Source of the DNA: Roseobacter sp. GAI101
GTDB taxonomy: Bacteria; Pseudomonadota; Alphaproteobacteria; Rhodobacterales; Rhodobacteraceae
NCBI RefSeq assembly: GCF_000156335.1
Contig: NZ_DS999213.1
Location: 3,634,491-3,698,490 of the forward strand
DNA length: 64,000 nt
Reading direction: 5' to 3'
This document shows positions 18,638-26,674 of the stretch, piece by piece. The notes under the pieces are model-generated. The model searched no databases. It was not told the origin of the DNA and saw nothing but the letters and a program-made list of their open reading frames with translations. Both the position numbers and the translations under genes were made by a program. Within the stretch, counting starts at the first letter, position 1, and each line of letters opens with the position of its first letter.

Positions 18638-20784
18638 ATACTTTGAACCACTTCACAACACCTCACCCGTTCGCCATTCCGATGCCGGATGACCAACGCG
18701 TCTTTGATGACGGGGCCGGTTGGAGAGCTGCCTTGCTTCTGGTCAGACGCAAGGCTGTGATGATCCTTCTGCTGACCGTGCTGATCAGTCTTGCAGCAGT
18801 GCCGTTCATCCTTTCAATGCCGCAGCAATACCATTCCGAAACCCGGTTCATGGTATCCCCCACGCCTGTGTTCAAATTTGCCGAAGAAGTCACCGGTCGC
18901 ATGCCCAAGCTGGATGTCGAATCCGAGGTCGAGCGGCTTGCGTCACAGGACGTTGCCGCAGTTGTCATCGAACAATTTGAGATCGCGGGGCTTCCTGAAT
19001 TCAATCCCACGCTGAAACCGGAAAGCGGATCACAGGATTTGATACAACGCGCCACGACGTCAGTCCGCAAGGCATTGGCTGACATGGGGATCGGCGTTTC
19101 GCCTCAGGCTGACGTGAACCCCGAGGACCCCGACCGCGTTCCGGCCAATTTCAGCAATGCGCTGTCCATCACCCAGGTGGGGGATTCGAACGTGGTGCGT
19201 GTCGGCTTTACCTCGCGCGACCCGGTTCTGGCAGCCAAGGTTCCCGGCGCGATGGTCGCGGCCTACCTTGCGCAAACGCAGGCCCATTGGACCTCAGAAA
19301 TCGCTGTGGCGACCGACTGGCTGGGGTCCTGGATCGACGTGGGTCGCGCGCAGATCAAGGAAAACGAGGCTGCTTTCGAACGCTACCGCAGCCGCACTGC
19401 ACTGAAATCCGGAGATACCGAGCTTGTGGCCTCAAACCGTCTTTCCCAGATCGAAGAGCGGCTTTTGGCGGTGCGGCGCGAGCGTCTGGATATCGCCGCA
19501 ATCCTTAGGTCCGTCGAGGCGTCTAAGGCCAACCCCGACCTGCCGTCGCTGTCCCAGCCGCCGCAGTTCCTTGAACTGCGAAAGGAACATCAGCGCGAGT
19601 TGCGCGAACTTGAAAAAGCCGCGTCTGTCTACGGGGCGAACACAAGCGCAATCGCCTTCCGTAAATCCCGTATCGCTGCAATCACGGCTGAAATCTCGGC
19701 TGAACTGGACGCGCAGGAACATGTTCTCAATCTGCGGGATACGACACTTGCGATGGAAGAGGACGAATTGCTGGCCGATAGTGAAAAAATCCGCGAAACG
19801 CTGGCGACGGTGCAAAATGCCGGGGCGCAGCTATCAAGCCTGGCCGAAAGCCTGCGTGCGCACGACGAGGCCCTGTCGCTTCTTGAGTACCGCAAACAGT
19901 CGTTGCATTCGCAGGCCACGGTGAAGCCGATCAACCTTGATATCCTTGCCAGTGCAGAGGTGCCGATCAGGCCCGAGGGCATCGGGCGCAAGATCTATCT
20001 GGGCGGTGCCGCTTTCGGTGGATTTCTCTGCGCGCTGCTATTCGCGGGAATCTCGGAATTGCGCGATACGACCGTGCGCAGTCACGAACAGCTGTCGCAT
20101 CTTGCGGGCGTCGTGCCGGTCGGGCTTTGGCCACGGCTCAGCACACCGGAGCGGCGCAGGATGTCACGGGATATTTCGTCAATGGCGGACACGACCGGCC
20201 CCAACTTTCTGCATGACATGATCTTGATGCTTGAATGTGCCAACAGAGGAGAGTTTCCCCAAGTGCTGACCGTCACATCGCCGTGCCAGTCAGACAGCGA
20301 AAGCCCGGTCGCAGCATGGATGGCCCTGCAACTGGCCGCTACAGGGCAAAAGGTGCAGTTCATCGAAGCCCGCAGGGACAGACCACCGGGGTTCCTGTCA
20401 AAGATCGCCGGGAACACCTCGGATGCAGGCGAAAATCCGCATGTGCTGTACAGATCACTGGCCGAGGTTGCCGATGATCTTGGCGGAAACCCTGACAAAG
20501 TGCTTAGCATGCTGCTGAAAAAGGCCAAGGCCGATGACATGATCACGATCATCAACGCGCCACCGCTGCTGTCCAAGGGGGGGATGCGCTATGCCCGCAC
20601 CGGTGATGGTCTGCTATTGGCGATGGGGTGGGGCAGAACCCCGCGTGCGGCGTGCGATCTGGCTGCGGGCCTTCTGGCCAAGCTGGGGGTGAATAGGGTC
20701 TATTCGCTGATCACCGATGCCAACCCCAAACGCCACCGGCTGTATGGCTTCACCGACCGGTTGAGCCTTGAGGGGAGCGCCTGA
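18634..20784 (+). CDS. exoP: ExoP/Wzz-like polysaccharide co-polymerase with degenerate kinase domain
   Basis: The 716-residue protein has the PCP-2a layout. It has a first membrane helix near 42-62 and a periplasmic Wzz domain with long coiled coils (about 170-440). A second helix lies near 455-473 and a cytoplasmic domain occupies 480-716. In ExoP and Wzc the last domain is a tyrosine kinase with a Walker A loop ending GKS/T. Here the aligned stretch reads TSPCQSDSES, with no Gly-Lys-Ser, and the Walker A' aspartates are replaced (FIEARRDRPPG). The C-terminus has no tyrosine cluster. It should still set chain length and dock ExoF, but it is unlikely to bind ATP in the usual way. Confidence 0.85.
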   Translation: MNTLNHFTTPHPFAIPMPDDQRVFDDGAGWRAALLLVRRKAVMILLLTVLISLAAVPFILSMPQQYHSETRFMVSPTPVFKFAEEVTGRMPKLDVESEVERLASQDVAAVVIEQFEIAGLPEFNPTLKPESGSQDLIQRATTSVRKALADMGIGVSPQADVNPEDPDRVPANFSNALSITQVGDSNVVRVGFTSRDPVLAAKVPGAMVAAYLAQTQAHWTSEIAVATDWLGSWIDVGRAQIKENEAAFERYRSRTALKSGDTELVASNRLSQIEERLLAVRRERLDIAAILRSVEASKANPDLPSLSQPPQFLELRKEHQRELRELEKAASVYGANTSAIAFRKSRIAAITAEISAELDAQEHVLNLRDTTLAMEEDELLADSEKIRETLATVQNAGAQLSSLAESLRAHDEALSLLEYRKQSLHSQATVKPINLDILASAEVPIRPEGIGRKIYLGGAAFGGFLCALLFAGISELRDTTVRSHEQLSHLAGVVPVGLWPRLSTPERRRMSRDISSMADTTGPNFLHDMILMLECANRGEFPQVLTVTSPCQSDSESPVAAWMALQLAATGQKVQFIEARRDRPPGFLSKIAGNTSDAGENPHVLYRSLAEVADDLGGNPDKVLSMLLKKAKADDMITIINAPPLLSKGGMRYARTGDGLLLAMGWGRTPRAACDLAAGLLAKLGVNRVYSLITDANPKRHRLYGFTDRLSLEGSA

Positions 20785-21113
20785 CCGCGGCATTTCAAAT
20801 CATTGTCGGGGATCATGCCCGCAGCGCGCAACATGTCGCTGCGGGCATTCTGCGTGCAACAGGCCGAAAGCCGTCTTTCATCGTGGGTCAGCCGCGTTCG
20901 TCTTGGGCCAAAGGCGCGTTGTCCTGCATGTCGGTCCTTACGCCGTTTCGCCATCACGCCCTACCAAAGGGATGATGCGCGCACCCGATGATGACACTGC
21001 GCATCCACAGGGCCGCCAGATAGGCTTGCTGCAGATTTGCAGCCCTTAGGTAAAGTCATGGCCCTCAAGACGGGCCGTGGACCCGCATCGGGGCGAAACA
21101 CAGGGAATACAAT
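20785..21113. other. Intergenic gap before gmd
   Basis: The 329-bp gap has no convincing gene. It holds one strong hairpin (20815-20848) after the ExoP-like stop and presumably the gmd promoter. A CAGGGAATA stretch ahead of the ATG at 21114 serves as the ribosome site. Confidence 0.5.
20815..20848 (+). terminator. Hairpin after the exoP-like gene
   Basis: A perfect 12-bp stem (ATGCCCGCAGCG / CGCTGCGGGCAT) with a 10-nt loop lies 31 bases after the stop. No T-tract follows, so it could stabilise the mRNA end or help Rho-dependent termination. Confidence 0.5.
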
Positions 21114-22232
21114 ATGAAGCGCGCTTTGATCACCGGGATCACCGGTCAGGATGGATCGTACCTTGCAGAGTTCCTGCTGGAAAAAGGCTATGAGGTCCAC
21201 GGAATCAAAAGGCGTGCATCCCAGTTCAATACCCAGCGGATTGATCATATCTACGAAGACCCCCATGCGTGGAACGCGCGGTTTCACCTGCATTATGGCG
21301 ATCTGAGCGACAGTTCGAACCTGACCCGCATCCTGTCCGAAGTGCGCCCCGACGAAGTTTACAATCTGGCGGCCCAATCCCATGTCGGGGTCAGCTTTGA
21401 ATGCCCCGAATACACGGCAGATATCGACGCCTTGGGCACTTTGCGGCTGCTGGAAGCGATCCGCTTTCTGGGGCTCAGCCAGAAGACGCGGTTCTATCAG
21501 GCGTCTACTTCGGAACTTTACGGTTTGGTCCAGCAGACGCCGCAGCGCGAGACGACGCCGTTCTACCCCAGATCGCCCTATGCCGTTGCCAAGCTTTATG
21601 CCTACTGGATCACGGTGAACTACCGCGAGGCCTATGGCCTTTATGCCTGCAACGGGATCCTTTTCAATCACGAGAGCCCGCGTCGGGGCGAAACCTTTGT
21701 CACCCGCAAGATCACCCGCGGCCTGAGCAATATCGCCCTGGGAGTTGAGGACTGTCTGCACTTGGGTAACCTCAATGCGCTACGCGACTGGGGCCATGCC
21801 AAGGACTATGTGCGCATGCAGTGGATGATGTTGCAAAACGAAACGCCCGAGGATTTCGTCATCGCCACGGGTCAGCAGCATTCGGTTCGCGAATTCGTGA
21901 CATGGGCCGCCTCTGATCTGGGGCTGACACTGTCGTTCGAGGGGGAAGGCCTGGAAGAAGTCGCCCGTGTGGTGCGGGTCGCGGGGCGGTATGCGCCGGG
22001 GGTCAAGCCCGGTGACATCATCCTGCGTATCGACCCCGAATATTTCCGTCCCGCCGAAGTGGAAACGTTGCTGGGCGACGCGTCGTTGGCACGCGCGCGT
22101 CTGGGATGGGTTCCCGAAACCACGCCGCGCCAGATGTGCACCGAGATGGTCACCGCCGACCTGATGGCGGCCCAGCAGACCGCGGCATTGCGCGATCAGG
22201 GCTATGCGGTTCCGGTCGCAAGCGGCCAATAG
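21114..22232 (+). CDS. gmd: GDP-mannose 4,6-dehydratase
   Basis: The 372-residue extended SDR has the family-specific start [12 protein letters not shown] and the [13 protein letters not shown] segment, which binds NADP and GDP. It also has the STSELYG strand and the Tyr-x3-Lys pair in [10 protein letters not shown]. It converts GDP-mannose to GDP-4-keto-6-deoxymannose. The next gene encodes the epimerase/reductase that turns this into GDP-L-fucose, so the two make a complete branch from GDP-mannose. The fucosyltransferase-like domain in the fusion gene nearby would be a natural user. Confidence 0.96.
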   Translation: MKRALITGITGQDGSYLAEFLLEKGYEVHGIKRRASQFNTQRIDHIYEDPHAWNARFHLHYGDLSDSSNLTRILSEVRPDEVYNLAAQSHVGVSFECPEYTADIDALGTLRLLEAIRFLGLSQKTRFYQASTSELYGLVQQTPQRETTPFYPRSPYAVAKLYAYWITVNYREAYGLYACNGILFNHESPRRGETFVTRKITRGLSNIALGVEDCLHLGNLNALRDWGHAKDYVRMQWMMLQNETPEDFVIATGQQHSVREFVTWAASDLGLTLSFEGEGLEEVARVVRVAGRYAPGVKPGDIILRIDPEYFRPAEVETLLGDASLARARLGWVPETTPRQMCTEMVTADLMAAQQTAALRDQGYAVPVASGQ

Positions 22233-22265
22233 GCGCTTGGCCTTCAACATAAGCGGAGAGCGCAT

Positions 22266-23237
22266 ATGACGACATATTTCGTGGCTGGACATCGTGGCAT
22301 GGTCGGGAGTGCGATCATGAGAGCGCTGGAAAAGCGCAAACATGGGCATCCGCCGATCACGATCATCACCCGTGACCGATCGGAGCTTGACCTGACGGAT
22401 CAACCCGCCGTGCGGCGCTGTCTTTTCGAGATGAAGCCCGACGTGGTGATCCTGGCTGCGGCGAAGGTTGGCGGTATCCATGCAAACTTCACCTATCCGG
22501 CCGAATTTATTCACCAGAACCTGATGATCGCCGCAAATGTCATTGATGGCGCGCATCGGGCAGGGGTGCAGCGGATGCTACAGTTCGGGTCGTCTTGCAT
22601 CTATCCGCGCGCCGCACCGCAACCGATCACCGAATCTGCGCTGCTGACCGGGATGCTGGAACCCACGAACGAACCCTACGCCATTGCCAAGATTGCCGCG
22701 ATCAAGCTGTGCGAAAGTTATAATCGGGAATACGGCAGGGATTACCGTTCCGTGATGCCCTGCAATCTTTACGGACCGGGCGACAACTTTAACAGTGACT
22801 ATGCGCACGTCGTGCCGGCGCTGATACGGCGGTTTCACGAAGCCAAGGAAGCAGGCGCGTCAGAGGTGACGATATGGGGGTCGGGTCGCCCCCGTCGAGA
22901 GTTCCTGCACGTCGACGATCTGGCCATCGCGGCCCTGTTCGTTCTGGATGTGCCGCTGGCCATCCACCGCGCGAACACCCGTCCGATGTTGTCGCACATC
23001 AATATCGGCAGCGGCAGCGACATTCCGGTGCGCGAACTGGCCGGGATGATCGCCAAGATCGTCGGTTTTCGCGGACACATCCTTACCGATCCGTCAAAGC
23101 CGGATGGCACGCAGCGCAAGCTGCTGGACAATTCCCGCCTTGCTGCGATGGGGTGGCGGCCCAAGATCAACCTCGAAGACGGGCTTCGGGCGACGTATAA
23201 ATGGTATATCGACAATGCGGCAGAGGCGCGGGTGTAA
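22266..23237 (+). CDS. fcl: GDP-L-fucose synthase
   Basis: The 323-residue protein has the GHRGMVGSA nucleotide-binding loop, [17 protein letters not shown] and [10 protein letters not shown], the standard landmarks of GDP-4-keto-6-deoxymannose 3,5-epimerase/4-reductase. It lies 33 bases after gmd with GCGGAGAG upstream of the ATG, so the two genes probably share a transcript. The product is cytoplasmic GDP-L-fucose. Confidence 0.95.
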   Translation: MTTYFVAGHRGMVGSAIMRALEKRKHGHPPITIITRDRSELDLTDQPAVRRCLFEMKPDVVILAAAKVGGIHANFTYPAEFIHQNLMIAANVIDGAHRAGVQRMLQFGSSCIYPRAAPQPITESALLTGMLEPTNEPYAIAKIAAIKLCESYNREYGRDYRSVMPCNLYGPGDNFNSDYAHVVPALIRRFHEAKEAGASEVTIWGSGRPRREFLHVDDLAIAALFVLDVPLAIHRANTRPMLSHINIGSGSDIPVRELAGMIAKIVGFRGHILTDPSKPDGTQRKLLDNSRLAAMGWRPKINLEDGLRATYKWYIDNAAEARV

Positions 23238-23321
23238 GGCAGCTGATCTGGAGGGGCAGAGGGTATTTTCTTGCGCTACGCCATCTTTCCCGTGCACGAA
23301 GCCACGTCAAAAAAACGCGGT

Positions 23322-24143
23322 CTATCTGTACGTCCCCAAATCATCGGCCATTGGCGGACGGCCTATCAGGCCGCCCCTGGCCCGCAACTGCCGGTCGGCC
23401 CAAAGCTTCCATTTCAGCTTGCGACCATTGCGCCGAAGTTCTTTCAAAAGGCGGTATTTTACCGGGCCACGATCTGCGGAAAGATTGATGCGGGTATCCG
23501 AGGTGCGTTCGCTTTCAACGATCTTTTCCGAACGGTTGCCCGCCTCATCCCGAATGAACATGCCCTGTACCGCAACGGTCGGTTCAAGTTGCAGCAGCAT
23601 CCTGTCGTCCCGAGGCGTGAATATGAAGTCGTCCAGATGATCACAATATCGACTGGCGCGGGCCTCGAGCTTGGCAGCGCCTTCCTTGCTCAGCAAATAT
23701 GCGGCGGCACTTGTGACACATTGGTGTATCGTTCGTAACCTGATCCCGCCAGTTTCAATCTCGGGTCCGAACCGGAGAACCTGATTTGCCCCATCCAGTT
23801 TGATCACATCGAAAGGCCGCGTGATCTTTGCCAAGCGTTCCAGCGTTGTTGAAAACTCGGCGCTCAGGATTGCATCATCTTCCAGAATGACGCCGCAAGG
23901 GGCTGAACCGTCCCGTATCGCGCGCCAGGCAATGCGATGGCTTTCGAAACACGCAATTTCGGAAATGGAAAGGCTCCAGCGTTCCAGCCAGCTTGCCGGG
24001 GCGTATTCTTTGGGCGGTGTCAGGTCGAACGCATCAACGGCAGGAATACGGGTCGCCGTACAACCTTGGGCCGAAAACTGGCCTTCCATGAAGGTGCGGC
24101 GTTCGGGGACACGGTCGAGATTGATATAATAGACAGGGATCAT
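23322..24143 (-). CDS. Family 25 glycosyltransferase (LPS-type)
   Basis: This 273-residue protein starts with IPVYYINLDRVPERR, the typical GT25 opening, and has the EIACFESHRIAW segment and GVILEDDAIL, whose acidic triplet binds the metal and donor. Relatives such as LgtB/LpsA transfer galactose or glucose onto LPS or capsule. The last 50 residues are basic and may contact the membrane. Its ATG follows the TAG of the upstream fusion gene with no intervening base, so re-initiation or coupling is likely. Confidence 0.88.
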   Translation of the reverse strand: MIPVYYINLDRVPERRTFMEGQFSAQGCTATRIPAVDAFDLTPPKEYAPASWLERWSLSISEIACFESHRIAWRAIRDGSAPCGVILEDDAILSAEFSTTLERLAKITRPFDVIKLDGANQVLRFGPEIETGGIRLRTIHQCVTSAAAYLLSKEGAAKLEARASRYCDHLDDFIFTPRDDRMLLQLEPTVAVQGMFIRDEAGNRSEKIVESERTSDTRINLSADRGPVKYRLLKELRRNGRKLKWKLWADRQLRARGGLIGRPPMADDLGTYR

Positions 24144-26480
24144 CTACGGTTTCTTCAGGCCCAATCTTTTCACCACTTGCCGCATTTTGTATTTCGTCCG
24201 CGATTTGGCGCGCTCGCTCATGTATTCCTCGCCAAGATCTTCTGCGGTGTGGCTGCGGATCATCGGGTCGGATGTCCAGGCGGAGTAGGGGACCAATTTG
24301 CCAACTTGCGGGTCCGGTCGAACGGTGAGTGCTGCATGTCTGTTCAAGGCCGTCGCCAGAAATGAGAATGTCGAATTCGAGATGGCGACAAATTTTCCTA
24401 ACCGCAGTGCGTTGAAGTCATAGAAGAACCCATGTTCGACTTGGGGGAGGTCGAATTGATCTGCGGAGACCAGATTGAATTCATCAAAGTCATTGCCTGC
24501 TGCAGCCGGATCATCTGAGGCGATGTAGACCTGTAGGTCGGGTTCGTCAGCTTGAAGCTGCCGCAGCCAATCCACGTACCAGCTGTTGGGGGTTTGAAAG
24601 AACACCCCGGTCCCAAAATCGCCTCGACGCAGATGCACGACCGCGACCGGTCCATTAAGCGCATCGAATGCTGCCTTCAGGGCCTTTTCGGCCTCGAGGT
24701 AGATCCCTTTATGGGCGAATTCGGCTTGGATTTCAGCGCGGTAGGGCGCGTAGTATTTCATGTTGTATTGGAAGTACCCTTGCAGATCTGTATCTGCCAA
24801 AGGCTCTGTCGCGTTGGCGATGTTGCATTCGTCCAGCCCGTATTTCGTCTGCGATACGGTTCGCCCGACTGTGGGGAGCGTTTCAACACCGGGGTGCACG
24901 TAGTACATGTCGTCCCCTTCCCACGGAAGGTTCGCGAATTCGAACCCATGCTCGGCGGCGTAGGTCCGCAGGAACATGTATTGAAAGGCCTTGTTGGCAA
25001 AGCGCCCCATGGACCCCAAGGTCGAGTTTATGATCATCGGTTTCTTGACGTAAACCGCATCGCCCCAATCCTTGTCGTAGGGCGTTACCGTCTTGATTCG
25101 AAGGAACCCGTGGGGTTCGAGAAAAGCATCCAGATCGCTGATATGGGGGCAGCCATCATAGAGCTCATCGTAATTGATCTCGGTCTGGATAGCTTCGATG
25201 TTCTTCAGGATACGTGTGGCACCGCGCAGGGCCATCAACTCTGCCCCCTGAATGTCCATCGTCAACATATTGATCGCTTCAAAATCCAGACCGGTTTCGG
25301 TCATGGCCGCGTCCAGCGTCAGCGTGCGCACCTCGATCCGTTTTTCTACGACGATCTTGGGATACATCTCGGAATGTTTCGCCAACGGTAAAAGCGAACT
25401 GCTTTGATCCATCGATGTGATGTTGAATGTCGCCTTGCCCGCGCTGTCTGACGCGGCCCCTTCGACCAAGTATATATCGTCATCGCCTGCCGTTTTCTCG
25501 CGCAAGGCCGCGGCCAGGTCGGGGTTCGCTTCGACGAAAACGACGGGGCTGATTTTGTTGGCGCGATAGGTCGGCAGTTCCTGCCCCTTGTGCGCACCAA
25601 CATGCAGCACGCCCTTGGGTTGGAACCCGTAATGTTTCATCTTGTCCAGATAGATTTCGATGTTTTCCGGTTTGCCGACAAACTTTGATCGCAGCCGCTC
25701 GTGCACGGCCAGCAGATTGGTGAAACGGTAGTCTTCCATCGCAGGGGTAAATCGGGTGATTTCGGTGAACTTGCGCTTTCCGACCTTGAAAACGACATAG
25801 CCTGATCTGCGAAGATAGGACCACACATTGCCCAGCGTATAGCCGGCATCCTGAAACGTGCCGCCATATTCGAATTGAATATAGTCGATCTGGCCTGCTT
25901 TCAGCAGCCGGTTCGCCCCCCGCAGGACATCATATTCCGCGCCTTCTACGTCAATTTTCAAAAAGTTGATCTGGCGTTTTGGGTCTGTCCAATAGCCGTC
26001 CAGCGCCACGGCGGGAACGACATTTGCGTCAAATCCCGAGGGCAGCAATTTATCCTCGACGCTGGTGCGCCGGTAGATCGAGCTGAGCCTGTCGTCATCT
26101 TGATAGGTATTGAACACGATTTCGCCGTCCGTGTGGGACACGGCGGAATGGTTGATCGTGCCACGGCCATCGAGCTGCGCCATCACTTCCGCATGGGATT
26201 TTTTCGAAGCTTCAAAAACATGAAGGTCGATATCGCCCGCATGCGCCAGCGCCGCCTTGGACCACAGCCCGTGATGTGCCCCCACATCAAACACCACATC
26301 GCCGGAAGATATGCATTTGTCGATGATCCGACGTTCCTCGGGCTGGATTATGTCGTCCGAATTCTTCCGAAAATATCTACGCAGTCCCATTCCCTTACCC
26401 CACCCGTTTTTATCGTTGTATCGTCCGCACGGCCCGCCCCAGCCTGATTCTGCGAAAAGATTTTCTAAAACATATCTCAA
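24144..26480 (-). CDS. FkbM-FkbM methyltransferase fused to GT11-type fucosyltransferase
   Basis: One uninterrupted 778-codon frame contains three enzymatic domains. Domain 1 (about 60-265) is an FkbM SAM methyltransferase with FDVGAHHG at 64-71 and KIDVEGAE at 175-182. Domain 2 (about 288-478) is a second, divergent FkbM domain with LHVGAHKG at 292-299 and TMDIQGAE at 407-414. Domain 3 (about 481-745) looks like a GT11 fucosyltransferase: GRFANKAFQY near 492, the GDP-fucose motif HLRRGDFG at 616-623 and SNSTFSFLAT at 701-710. The C-terminus is basic. The GDP-fucose genes are next door. A likely role is transfer and O-methylation of fucose or a nearby sugar. The TTG at 26480 is the longest start; an ATG at 26390 is an alternative. 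Confidence 0.85.
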   Translation of the reverse strand: MRYVLENLFAESGWGGPCGRYNDKNGWGKGMGLRRYFRKNSDDIIQPEERRIIDKCISSGDVVFDVGAHHGLWSKAALAHAGDIDLHVFEASKKSHAEVMAQLDGRGTINHSAVSHTDGEIVFNTYQDDDRLSSIYRRTSVEDKLLPSGFDANVVPAVALDGYWTDPKRQINFLKIDVEGAEYDVLRGANRLLKAGQIDYIQFEYGGTFQDAGYTLGNVWSYLRRSGYVVFKVGKRKFTEITRFTPAMEDYRFTNLLAVHERLRSKFVGKPENIEIYLDKMKHYGFQPKGVLHVGAHKGQELPTYRANKISPVVFVEANPDLAAALREKTAGDDDIYLVEGAASDSAGKATFNITSMDQSSSLLPLAKHSEMYPKIVVEKRIEVRTLTLDAAMTETGLDFEAINMLTMDIQGAELMALRGATRILKNIEAIQTEINYDELYDGCPHISDLDAFLEPHGFLRIKTVTPYDKDWGDAVYVKKPMIINSTLGSMGRFANKAFQYMFLRTYAAEHGFEFANLPWEGDDMYYVHPGVETLPTVGRTVSQTKYGLDECNIANATEPLADTDLQGYFQYNMKYYAPYRAEIQAEFAHKGIYLEAEKALKAAFDALNGPVAVVHLRRGDFGTGVFFQTPNSWYVDWLRQLQADEPDLQVYIASDDPAAAGNDFDEFNLVSADQFDLPQVEHGFFYDFNALRLGKFVAISNSTFSFLATALNRHAALTVRPDPQVGKLVPYSAWTSDPMIRSHTAEDLGEEYMSERAKSRTKYKMRQVVKRLGLKKP

Positions 26481-26674
26481 ACCAGCCCTTTTGCGCCATA
26501 GCGGCTGACTTTTCCCGATAAAAGTGGCGATAAGGCACCCGGCTAGCGGTTTGACAGGGGCAAACCGGTGATCCTTGGGAATGAAGTTTTATAGAGTGAA
26601 GTGGGGTGCACTGATCGTAAATGCGATGACCCGGTCTTCTTAAACTGGATCATTACCGTTTCATTAAGGTGCAT

